Part shown: positions 10,807-20,810 of the stretch, piece by piece | Layout: every line of letters starts with the position of its first letter | Position numbering within the stretch: position 1 is the first letter of the stretch | Source: Areca catechu | Taxonomy: Eukaryota > Streptophyta > Magnoliopsida > Arecales > Arecaceae | Assembly: GCA_021397845.1 (NCBI GenBank) | Contig: CM038038.1 | Span: forward strand, 72,090,748-72,154,747 | Direction: 5' to 3' | DNA: 64,000 nucleotides | Program-made: the position numbers and the translations under genes | Notes under the pieces: generated by a model | Seen by the model: the letters and a program-made list of their open reading frames with translations, nothing else | Database searches by the model: none | Told to the model about the DNA's origin: nothing

Positions 10807-11800
10807 TCAACTTGGTACCCTATTGGATCCCCTTAATGGTTCCTGTATTGGCTTTGGGTATGATCTAATCACAACTGGTTCAATGTTGTCCCTTAAGTGT
10901 GTCGGTTCTTCTACTTGTTGAACTTCACTAAGTTCAATCTTAGTAGCTATAGTTCCTTCACCAAGGAACTCCTTTTCCAAAAAGATAGCCCTAAGACTGA
11001 CGAACAACTTTTGTTCCTCAGCCAAGTAGAAGTAATATCCCTTAGACTCTTTTAGATACCCAACAAATAGGCACCAATCGGACCTAGGTCCAAGTTTGTT
11101 CATTTCCAAATATTTTACATAAGCTAGGCAACCCCAGATCCGAAGGTATGAGAGTGTCAGCTTACGTCCAGTCCATATCTCATATGGAATTTTGCTAACG
11201 GACATACTCGAAGCCCTATTCAAAAGGTAACAGGCTGATTCAAGAGCATATCCCTTAAAGGCTAGTGGCAGAGAAGCAAAGCCCATCATGAACCAAACCA
11301 TGTCTAATAGGGTTCAATTCCTCCTTTCAGATACTCCATTTAACTGAGGTGTCCGTGGAGGTATCCACTAAGAGAGAATCCCATTCTCCTCGAGATATAT
11401 CGAAACTCACTAGAAAAATATTCACTATCTCTATCTGATCAAATTATTTTGATATACCTTCTAATTTGTTTTTCTACTTTATTATGATATCGTTTGAATA
11501 TTTCAAATGATTTAGATTTATGCCTCATCAAGAAGACATAACCATACCTCGAAAGGTCGTCTATAAACGTAATGAAATAACTGTACCCATCTCTGGCACT
11601 AATATTCATGGGTCCGCATACATCAGTATGTATTAGACTAGAATCTCTTTGGCTCGTTCATCTTTTCTGGTAAAAGATGATTTTATCATCTTTCCAAGAA
11701 GACAGGACTCATAGGTTGGTAGTGAACCACTTTCACTAATCTCGAGGAGACCCTAACCTGTTTATCCTATTCTTGTTAATATGACCTAGCCTACAATGCC
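10807..11800 (-). pseudogene. Integrase (Copia-1)
   Basis: Sense reading from about 11800: decayed core with the first Asp region (TDVCGP-like, near 11620) and a block around the second Asp, then the PQLNGVSER(R)N box near 11340 holding the catalytic Glu. The well-preserved C-terminal part runs 11301-10807 (ACYLLNRA, PYEIWTGRKL, LRIWGCLAYV, FVGYLKESKGYYFY). That last block is characteristic of plant Copia integrase. The core contains stops. Confidence 0.85.
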
Positions 11801-11809
11801 ATAGGTATG

Positions 11810-12250
11810 CATTGCTGACATTATCTATCCTAGGGCATTTGCCAGATGTGTACACTATACTAACAGGTCGTGATAGTATATAAATGCCATTGTTCATATA
11901 TCCATTCATCATAACATAACCATTCCAAATGATTTTGCAAATGTCATTCTTTATTAATAGTTCCTAACCATACATGGTCAATTGGACTACAGAAATAACA
12001 TTCAAGATGAAAGATGGACAATAATGACACTCATTCAAAATGATTGTACAAGACTCAAAAACTAGTTTGAGGACTCCCAATGCCAGGACTAAAATTTGGC
12101 TTCCATCTTTCACGTTCAAGAATCTCTCGCCATCCTCGAATCTTCTACTAACTGAAGCCCCTACAAAGAATTGCAAATATGAATTGGACTTCCCATATCC
12201 AATACCCAGTTAGTAGTATCACAGATATAGAAACTATAAGGTGTTATCAT
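11810..12250 (-). pseudogene. Protease and pre-integrase region (Copia-1), degraded
   Basis: An open stretch at 12176-11964 reads GxxVSRRFEDGERFLNVKDGS and ILNECHYCPSFILNVISV. This is the usual Copia block just after the aspartic protease active site. The active-site DSG itself is not readable here; the segment near 12180-12240 has stops. The HHCC zinc region of integrase should lie near 11760-11850 and is only faintly visible. Confidence 0.7.
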
Positions 12251-12299
12251 ATAAATACCTTGTCTAGCATCGTCCTGTTACTTTCTCTTCTTGGAACTG

Positions 12300-13114
12300 T
12301 TCGGGTCAAGGGATGTAATATAAAGAGGATAGTTCCTTTTCCAATGACCCTGCTCCTTAAAGAAGAAGCACTCCGCTTGGCTCTTATCAGCCTTCACTCT
12401 CTTGGCCTGACTGAGCCTAGAAGCATTCTACACCTTTTTTCCTTTATTTTTCTTTTTCCCTTTCTTAAAGGGATGATGCCCTATTGAAGATCCTCCCACT
12501 AGATTTACCACCCCTTTGTTCAGTTGGTGGTCTTTTTCATAAGTTTGCAATAACCCCAATAGGCCAGGTAGTTAACTGCAGGCTTATTCATTCTATAATG
12601 ATCGAGAAAGTTTAGATAGGAAGAGGGCATGGAATTTAGTATTGCATCTTTTCTGAGCTGTTCATGCAATGGACATCCGAGCTTGTCCAGGCACTCAATC
12701 ATCTTGATCATATACAATACATGATCAGTGACTGAGACCCCATCATGCATCCACGCATTGTAGATAGCACAGGAGACCCTGTACCTCTCAACATCATCTG
12801 GTGTGCCGAAAGACTCCTTCAATCTTTGAAGGATTTTCTCCGCCTAGGCTTCTTCGAATTTGCGACTGAACTCGTCGTTCATCACTACCAACATAATGCA
12901 TCGGACAGTGGTCCTATCAGAGAGCCATTCTGATAAGTATCTCTGATCGAACCCCGAGCATTGGGAGCAAAAGTTTCATGTGCTGGATCCGATATCATAT
13001 ACAAGACCGTTCATGCTCCAAGACAATCCTGAGCCTTCGATACTAGCTATCAAAGTTGGGACCCTTGAGCTTCTCGTTGTCGAGAAGAGACCGGAGTGAC
13101 AAGTTAGAAGACAT
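12300..13114 (-). pseudogene. Gag (Copia-1)
   Basis: The minus-strand Met codon at 13114-13112 opens MSSNLSLRSLLDNEKLKGPNF, a typical Copia gag N-terminus. The UBN2-type core follows, with an open part 12822-12520 (LDKLGCPLHEQL, ILNSMPSSYLNF). Near 12330-12375 a zinc knuckle is recognisable, but its second Cys is Phe and its last Cys is Tyr. Stops separate the parts. Gag packages element RNA; the start is chosen by the family-typical N-terminus. Confidence 0.8.
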
Positions 13115-13729
13115 CTGAAAGAAAAACTAAAACTTATTAGTGTATATGAATTATTAACCTAAAGACATGGACTTTAGTCTAAAGGCCCCTCCTACTATTT
13201 TGTTCAAACTAGTGGCCTCTACCTCCAATCCAAGGAATTACTTTAATTCCTTAGTGGATACTAGAGTCCAATAGACAACACATGAGCCCAACTTTGATAG
13301 GCCCACCTATGCACATCTAAAGGTAGGTTCTTCAACCGATTACTTCTCCAAGTAATCTCTAGTATTTAGGATTGGCCCCAATGTGCACTTCAATCAGCCT
13401 TTGGGCCTCCTATTGAAGGTCCTGGTTAGGTCCAACCATTAACGTGACAAATTTCAATACTTCTGACTAACAAATAGTCAAGCCCGACTTTGGCTGACCC
13501 ACCTGACCACTATTAAGAGAGTCGCACTAAGCCATCATATTAGGAACAGCAATTTCAATAGCTCAATGAACACCCGATCTTTAGATCTACCGATGAACAC
13601 CCAACTATTGGACCCATTACCATCCCATTTAATGAGAGGCTAGGACTTGGTTATCCCCATAACTTCATCCTTTTATGGACCTAATAATTTAGATGGTTTA
13701 ATTTTAATGTGACAAAAGAAGAGATGAGA
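13115..13729 (-). other. Copia-1 leader, gag-proximal part
   Basis: This is non-coding leader between gag and the Copia-2 insertion; it continues at 25148. It has recurring words such as TTAGTC, GGCCCACCT and AACACCC. I see no open frame. Confidence 0.7.
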
Positions 13730-14081
13730 TGTTGACCCCATATGTGATTTTGATGATAACCAAACATTGGAGCATATACATTTATTTCTAACAACTCTTC
13801 AAGTGTTTACAAGTTTTTGTAGGATGAGTTAATTGTTCAAACTTCAACTCTTACACCTTTGTTTCATGTTTGAGTTGTGTTGTAATGTGTTTCTGTAAAG
13901 AAGAACCCAATGAAAAGCTAAGAAAAATTATGTAAAAAGGGTTACTTCTGTGTATGTGTGCCTTAAAATTATTTTGAGTTGGTATGCCTAAAAAATGTAA
14001 GAGAATTGGTGAGAGCTTTTCTTTGAGTTCAATTATAAAAATCCTGAAGAAGATACTAGACTCGACCAAGCATGTTGAAGA

Positions 14082-14458
14082 GCCGACTCTACTTCATGGC
14101 ACGTAGCAAGGATTCTAGTATGCAGCAATCCGAGCTGACTTGAAGGTAACCGAGCAGACGCCAGTGAATTCAAGTCAACTGGAATATGTTCGAGCTGACT
14201 CCTCCAGAGTTGAGTATTTGAAGATTTTTTAGAACAGCCAGGTGAGCCGACTCAAACCAGAAAGAACCGACTTTGCCGGACCTAATTTTGAAGACCTGAG
14301 AAAGCGAGCCGACCTGAATTGTATCGAGCCGACTCTTCCAAAGTAATGATTTCAGAACCTGAGAAGAAGAGCCGACCAATGATCAAAAGAGCTGACTCCT
14401 CGAGTTCAAGATTTTCAAAGATATAAGTTCGAGCTGACCCGAGCTATAAAGAGCCGAC
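14082..14458 (+). promoter_or_regulatory. Cluster of RCCGAC (DRE/CRT-like) motifs, 5' LTR
   Basis: Seven exact RCCGAC hexamers lie on the plus strand: 14082, 14246, 14266, 14308, 14328, 14371 and 14453 (first base). Most sit in the frame GAGCCGACT/C. Several GAGCTGAC copies look like the same motif after CpG decay. RCCGAC is the known core bound by plant DREB/CBF factors in drought and cold response. Count and strand bias are seen; a regulatory role is inferred. Confidence 0.6.
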
Positions 14459-15003
14459 TCGTCCCGAGTGAAGTTTTGCGCCCTAAGATAAAGAGCTGAC
14501 TGTACTGAAGATTTGGTGACTCGACTTATCAGCTCGAAGGATCCGAGCCGATTGAAGGAATCCGAGTCGACTCGAACATCGCTTTCAGGTATCCAACGGC
14601 TAGTTCTAGAATTTATTTTTGAATGCCAAAAAGTGTTACAACGGTCACAAATCACTTTACAACAGTCTATAGTGGCTAGAATTGCCTTGAAGTGATGGAA
14701 GACCTTATATTTGAAGGATTTGAACTTCCTTAAAGCAATAACTAGAAAAGTTTTTCAAAGTTTTGAGAGCTACATTGAATATCCGACCTATCAAAAAGAA
14801 AGAGAGCACAAGAGCATTCAAGCAAGCCTTCAAGTCTTCACCAACTTTGATCTAAAGCTTGAAGCAATTTTGGAAGGAGCCACTAAAATAATTAAAGCTC
14901 ATTCAAGCACATTCAAGTGGACTTCTATCAAGTTGCACCGGCAACTATCCGACAAATTGAGTTTGTCATTTTTGTTACATTTATTGTAATTCATTTTATT
15001 GAA

Positions 15004-15240
15004 TTGTTGGGTTATTGGTGAGCCCGGTTGAAAAACCAAATAGATTCTTGGTGAGCCTTGATAAAAACCAAGTGTTGGGTTCTTGGTGATCCTGGTAAAA
15101 CCAAGTTAGGTTCTTGGTAATCCTGTGAAAATCAAGTTAGGTTTCTTTGGTGAGCCTGTTCAAAATCAAAGGGTGTTGGGTTTTCTTTGGTGATCCCTTT
15201 AAAACCAAAGTATAAAGGTTTTGGATTGTGATCCTATAAA
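15004..15240 (+). repeat. Array of short hairpin-forming repeats in the LTR
   Basis: A degenerate unit of about 30-40 bases recurs six to seven times: TTCTTGGTGATCCTG, then A-rich, then AACCAAG. Each unit contains CTTGGT and ACCAAG in inverted order, so each can fold into a small stem. The 3' LTR holds the same array at 24661-24890. The place, downstream of the TATA box, suggests R/U5 RNA. Confidence 0.75.
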
Positions 15241-15500
15241 ATAATCTGACTGTATTTGGGTATGAATATAGTGGAAAATCCAAGTGGTATCTTGGGTAGT
15301 GGACGTAGGAGCTGGGTTGCTCCGAACCACTATAAACCTTGGGTGTTTGTATTGTGATTCTCTGATTTCCTTTAGCTTTTGCATTTGGTTCTTAGTCTCA
15401 ACACACAACACTTTGAAAAGAAATTTTAATTACATATTATCTGCATTAAAATTTTAAATTCTCAATTCACCCCCTCTTGGATAGCCACCTAGGAAACAAC

Positions 15501-15512
15501 TGCTATTAGAGC
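15501..15512 (+). other. Primer-binding site of Copia-2 (degenerate)
   Basis: TGCTATTAGAGC, two changes from TGGTATCAGAGC (initiator-Met tRNA). It lies two bases after the LTR. Confidence 0.75.
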
Positions 15513-15543
15513 AGTGTCTCTGAATACATAAGAGTAAAGATTG

Positions 15544-17420
15544 ATGGCTCATCCAATGAGTACGTCCTTGGTGGAAGGCCAATCAACCAATAGACTCCAC
15601 TCTTCACTAGCTCAAATTATGCATACTGGAAAGCTAGAATGAAAATTTATGTTCAAGCAATTAATTTTTAGTTGTGGAAGGTCATTCTAAAGGGTCCTTA
15701 CATCCCCATGGTTAAAATTGATGGAATGGACATTCCAAAACCTGAAGAGGATCGGTACGAACATGACATGAAGATGGGTGAGTTAAATGCCAAAGCAATG
15801 AATATTTTATACTGTGCTTTGGATAGTAATGAGTTTAATCAAACTTTTATATGCTCCTCTGCAAAGGAAATTTGGATAAACTCAAAGTGATCCATGAAGG
15901 AACTTCTCAAGTGAAGTCTTCTAAAATTAATCTTCTTGTGCGTAGTTACGAATTATTCAAAATGGAACCTAATGAGACAATCTCTGCTATGTTTTCATGT
16001 TTCACTGATATTATTAATGGCATAAAAAGTCTTGGCAGGGTATATTCTAATACAGATCTTGTACAAAAGATTCTAAGATCTCTTCCAGACAAGTGGGATC
16101 CGAAAGTGACAGCCATCTAGGAAGCAAAAGATTTGAACACCTTACTATTGGATGAACTACTAGGATCTCTCATCACACATGAACTGACCATGCACCACCG
16201 AACTGAAGATGATCAAAAGAAAAAAGAAATCTATTGCCTTTAAAGCTACTATGGATTCTAGAAAGGATGAAGAAGCGGAAGAAGAATGCTCCTTTACTGA
16301 AAGCGACATGGAAGACGAAGATATTGCCATGGTCGTTAGGAAATTCAGAAGGTTCTTGAAAAGAAGAAAAGGAAGACATTTTAGAAAATTCTATAAGAAC
16401 AAAGAATTCAGTAAGGAAAAGGACAAGGAAAAGGAAAAAGAGAAAGAAGTGCCCACCTGCTATGAATGAAAAAAACCAAAGCACATTCGACCAGATTATC
16501 CTTTATTGAAGAAGGGTCTTAAGAAAAGGAAAAATAAAGCTATGGTAGTGACGTGGAGCGACAGCGAAGCATCATCATCTACTGAAGAAAAAGAGACCAT
16601 GAATTCTATGAACTTATGTTTAATGGGTCTTGAAAATGAGGTATCATCCCCTAAGCTTCAAACTAAATTTACATATGATGAATTGAATTCTGCATTTCAT
16701 GATTTACTTATTGAATTCAAGAAAGATGGGGTTAAAATTAAATCCTTGAAGAAACAAAATGATGTTTTATTAAAAGACAAGGATGAGATTTCTGAAAAGA
16801 ATAACATTTTGCAAAAAGAACTGAATATCATTTCTGAAAATATTATTATTTTGAATAATGAGAAAATTGCATTGAATAAGACAAACAAAGTTTTAGTTGC
16901 CGAAAATATTGATTTGAAAAAGGAGGTTGAAAAGCTTAAGACTTTAGAAGAAAAACTTATTTTGAGTTCAAACAAGCTTGAGCTAATTTTAAAAGAACAA
17001 AAAGATTCAAAAATAAAGCTAGAATTGGATTTAATGCCTTAAATTCTAAAGGAATTTCAGCAACAAAATTTGTATTTTCAAAAGCTTCAGCTTCAAATGC
17101 AAAATTTCAAAAAGCTTTTCCATTGAAATCTATTTCAAATGGCTTGAAGTATGTTCCAAAAGATTCTATTCAAAAATCTTTCAAACCAAATATTTCTATT
17201 TCTGCATCTTTTAAAGCTTCGAAGCATGCATCATTCAAAAATGACAAAATTATTTGTCATACATGTCATAGATTTGGACATAAATCTTATCAATGCAATT
17301 CTTTGAAAAATTTCATAATTGGTGCATTGAAATATAGAACCGTTTGGATTCCAAAGGAAACCAATTTTGCTAACCCAAAAGGATCCAAGTTAGCTTGGGT
17401 ACCTAAAATCACTCCTTGAT
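15544..17420 (+). pseudogene. Gag of Copia-2 (long, Sire-type)
   Basis: The Met codon at 15544 opens MAHPMSTSLVEGQSTNRLHS. After a frameshift comes the UBN2-type core (about 15640-16200: WKVILKGPYIP, CALDSNEFNQ, AKEIW, LRSLPDKWDPKVTAI). A Lys/Glu-rich stretch (16209-16460) leads to a first zinc knuckle broken by a stop at its second Cys (16466-16468) and by loss of its last Cys. A long coiled coil follows (16690-17040) and then an intact second knuckle CHTCHRFGHKSYQC near 17260-17310. At least three frameshifts and several stops. Length and two-knuckle layout fit Sire-type gag. Confidence 0.85.
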
Positions 17421-18800
17421 TGTTTTGCAATACTGTCTTGTAACCCACAAATTAAAGAAAATATGGTATCTTGACAATGGCTGCTCAAGGCATATGATGG
17501 GTGACAAAGATCAGTTCATCACCCTACAAATGAAAGGAGGATTGGTTACTTTTGAAGATAATGGCAAGGGAAAAATAATCGGAATCGATAAGATCAAAAT
17601 AACCTCCTGTACTTTTATTGAAGTTGTGTTGCTAGTAGATAAATTGAAGCATAATTTATTGAGTATTAGTCAACTTTGTCATAAAGGCTTCAAGGTTATC
17701 TTGGAATCATCTATGTGTATAATAACTAACTCTCTTAATTCTAGCAATAAATTCATTGGTCATAGGCTTGGAAACATCTATGTGGTAGATTTAAATGATC
17801 TAGCCTTGACAAGTAATTCCAGTCTAGTAGTAATGAATGCTAAGACCAAGGAGTCATATTTATTATGGCATAGACGATTAGGTCATGCTAGCATGAATAC
17901 AATTGCCAAATTAATCTCAAAGAATCTAGTTAGAGGTTTGCCATATTTTAAAGTTGATCTTGATTATGTATGTGATGCTTGTCAATTAGGCAAACAAACT
18001 AAGGAGAGTTTTAAATCAAAAAATGTTATTTCAATAACTAGACCCCTTAAGCTACTTCACATGGACTTATTTGGACCAACTAGGACCACAAGCCTAGGAG
18101 GTATGAAATATGGCCTTGTGATTGCAGATGACTTTTCTAGATTCACATGGATATTATTTATTGCACATAAGAATGAAACTTTTGATATATTTCAAAAATT
18201 TTATAAGAAAGTTTCAAATTAGAAAAATCTTTTTGTTATCTCTATAAGAGTGATCATATAACTGAATTTCAAAATCAATTTTTTGATTAATATTGCACTG
18301 AGCACGGCATTGATCACAACTTCGCTCCTAGAATACCACAACAAAATGGTGTTGTAGAGAGAAAGAATAGGACTTTGGAAGAAATGGCCCGAACCATGTT
18401 GTGTGAAGGTAATCTTCCAAGGTACTTTTGGGCAAAAGCGATGAACACTGCCTGTTACATATTAAACCAAGTTTTAATTCGACCAATTTCAAAGAAAACC
18501 CCCTATGAGCTTTGGAATGGAAGAAAATCGAATATTAACTACTTTCATATTTTTGGGTGTAAATGCTTTATGTTGAACAATGGTGAAGATAACCTAGAAA
18601 AGTTTGATGCAAAATCTGATGAATCTATATTCCTTGGTTATTCACTACATAGCAAAGCATATAAAGTGTTTAATAAGTGGACTCTTACTGTAGAAGAATC
18701 AATTCATGTTGTTTTTGATGAAGCTAACCCCTCACCATCTAGAAAAGATGAGTGCATAGATAATGATGCAAGTACACTACAAAGGAAATAGAAGATCTAA
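17416..18800 (+). pseudogene. Protease and integrase of Copia-2
   Basis: The open part 17416-18222 holds the protease region WYLDNGCSRHMMGD, where Copia enzymes have DSG; the catalytic-site Ser is Asn at 17476-17478. The pre-integrase zinc motif follows (LWHRRLGHAS ... CDACQLGKQTKE), then the first integrase Asp (LLHMDLFGP) and IADDFSR. A frameshift and stop near 18222 is followed by the PQQNGVVERKNRT box with the catalytic Glu (about 18337-18375). The C-terminal part (18375-18790) has YELWNGRKSNINYFHIFGC. The second catalytic Asp lies in the damaged section. Confidence 0.88.
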
Positions 18801-18802
18801 GC

Positions 18803-19820
18803 ATGCAAGACAAGCTAATGCAAAATGGAAATGAAATGGTAAGCAAGGATCATACGGATTTACCAAAGGAATGGAGGTATGTAACTTCACATCCCAAAAA
18901 TTTAATTATTGGTGATCCTTCTCATGGTATTAGGACTAGGTCAGCACAGAGAGATGCACATGACTACCTAGCCTTTGTCTCACAAATTGAACCACATAGT
19001 TTAGAAGAGGATGAAACTGATCATAACTAGATGATGGCCATGCATGATGAATTAAACCTGTTTGAAAGAAATAATGTTTGAACACTAGTTAGTAGACCTA
19101 CGGACCACCCAATCATAGGAACCAAATGGGCCTATAGGAACAAACTAGATGAGAATGGTAAGATTATAAGAAATAAGGCAAGGTTGGTAGCAAAAGGGTA
19201 CAATCAAGAGTAGGGCATTGATTTTGATGAAATATATGCTCCCGTAGCAAGACTTTAGGCCATTAGATTACTTCTTGTATTTGCTTGCTACATGAATTTT
19301 AAACTCTTTCAAATGAATGTCAAAAGTGCTTTTCTAAATGGATTTATTTCTGAACAAGTTTTTGTAGAACAGCCACCAGGTTTTAAAAATCATGCTTTTC
19401 CAAATCATGTATTCAAATTGAATAAGACTTTATATGGTTTGAAACAAGCACCTGGGGGGTATGATAGACTAATCAAATTTTTACTTGAAAATGATTTCAA
19501 AAGATAAAATCTTGACAAAACTCTTTCATTAAGAACAAAGAGAATGATATGTTAGTTGTACAAATTTACGTTGATGTTATTATATTTGGTGTAACTAATG
19601 AAAATCTTTGTGGAGAATTTGCTGAGTTGATGTAGGGTGAGTTTGAAATGAGCCTTATGGGTGAACTCAACTACTTCCTTGGATTACAAGTCAAATAAAT
19701 GAAGGAAGGAATCTTTATAAGCCAAGCCAAGTACATCAAAGAGATAATCAAGAAGTTTAGCATGGAAACAAGTAAAGAGGCTAGCACACCTATGAGCACT
19801 ACCTGTAGGCTAGACAGATG
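18803..19820 (+). pseudogene. Reverse transcriptase of Copia-2, active site altered
   Basis: RT motifs are read with single stops between them: TKWAYRNKLDENGKI, KARLVAKGYNQE, GIDFDEIYAPVARL, MNVKSAFLNGF, LYGLKQAPGG. The catalytic box reads IYVDVIIFG at 19564-19590: the second Asp of YVDD is Val (19576-19578). Then GELNYFLGLQV. Losing that Asp removes a metal ligand needed for polymerisation. At least five in-frame stops (e.g. near 19080, 19213, 19257, 19505, 19633) confirm a dead gene. Confidence 0.88.
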
Positions 19821-19956
19821 AAAGTAGTTCCAATGTTGATCAAAAGCTATATAGAGGTGTGATCGGATCCCTACTATATCTTATAGCCAGTAGACCTGAT
19901 ATTTTATACAGTATATGTGTATGTGCTAGATTTCAATGTAATCCTAACAAACACAT

Positions 19957-20508
19957 ATGCTTGCTGTTAAAAAAATTTTCAAATATTTGAAAGGTACAAG
20001 TAATTTAGGTCTTTGGTATTCTAAAGAATCATCTTTGAATTTAATTGGTTTTTCTGATACTAATTATGTTGGTTGCAAAATTGATAGAAAGAGAACTAGT
20101 GGTACATGCCAATTTCTAGGGTTGAATTTAATTTCATGGCACTGTAAGAAGCAAAACTCCATAGCATTGTCCACTGCTAAGGTAGAGTACATTGCTGCTG
20201 GTAGTTGCTGTGCTCAAGTGTTATGAATTAAACAACAACTAGAAGACTTTGGTGTTACACAATTTAAAATTCCAATCAAATATGATAACACAAGTGCTAT
20301 TAATTTGACTAAAAATCCTGTTCAGCATTCAAGAACTAAACATATTGAAATTAGGCACCATTTTATAAGAGATCATGTATTGAATAATGATATTGAACTT
20401 GAATTCGTGCCAACTAAAAACCAACTTGCTGATGTTTTTACTAAACCTTTGAATTTTGATAAATTTGTAATGATTAGAAATGAACTAGGATTATGTGATC
20501 CACTCTAG
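19957..20508 (+). pseudogene. RNase H of Copia-2
   Basis: Two open parts (19957-20226 and 20305-20508) carry the Copia RNase H order: IFKYLKGTSNLGLWY, GFSDTNYVGC (first Asp), KRTSGTCQFLG, SIALSTAKVEYIAAG (Glu kept), YDNTSAINL, HSRTKHIEIRHHFIRD, and the closing QLADVFTKPL. One stop at 20224 splits it. It ends with a stop before 20508, and the pol gene ends here. Confidence 0.88.
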
Positions 20509-20810
20509 AATCACTCCCATAATCTTAAGGACACATCATCTAGGTGACCTCCTAATCCCAAATATTGTGATTAAAAGAGCTTTGATTGAAATCCAAAAAT
20601 CACTTTTTGTGCTCCCTCTGCTCGAGCCAACTCGAGCAGATGACCTATTTGTCAAGCCGGCTTGGATGTCGAGCCGTCTCTTTTTAGTTCGAGCCGTAGG
20701 ATTTTTTTTTTCCATTTCTATTCCTAAACCCTACTCTCCTTCCCTCCAAGAAACTTTCTAAATACTTCCAACTTCCAAAAAACTACTTCGGAACTCAAGT
20801 ATCTTTTGCA
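20509..20810 (+). other. Spacer between pol and the extra ORF of Copia-2
   Basis: Three hundred bases without a supported gene. It contains a run of CTCGAGC-like words (about 20620-20700) resembling those in the LTR, and a pyrimidine-rich stretch before 20811. This could hold an internal promoter or splice acceptor for the extra ORF; nothing decides it. Confidence 0.5.

Larger units (their letters stand above)
13730..15498 (+). repeat. 5' LTR of Copia-2 (1769 bp)
   Basis: It begins TGTTGACCCCATA and ends AGGAAACA, followed by the primer site. It contains the RCCGAC cluster (14082-14458), a TATAAA in the context GAGCTATAAAGAG (14441-14453), and an array of short inverted repeats (15004-15240). 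Confidence 0.92.
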
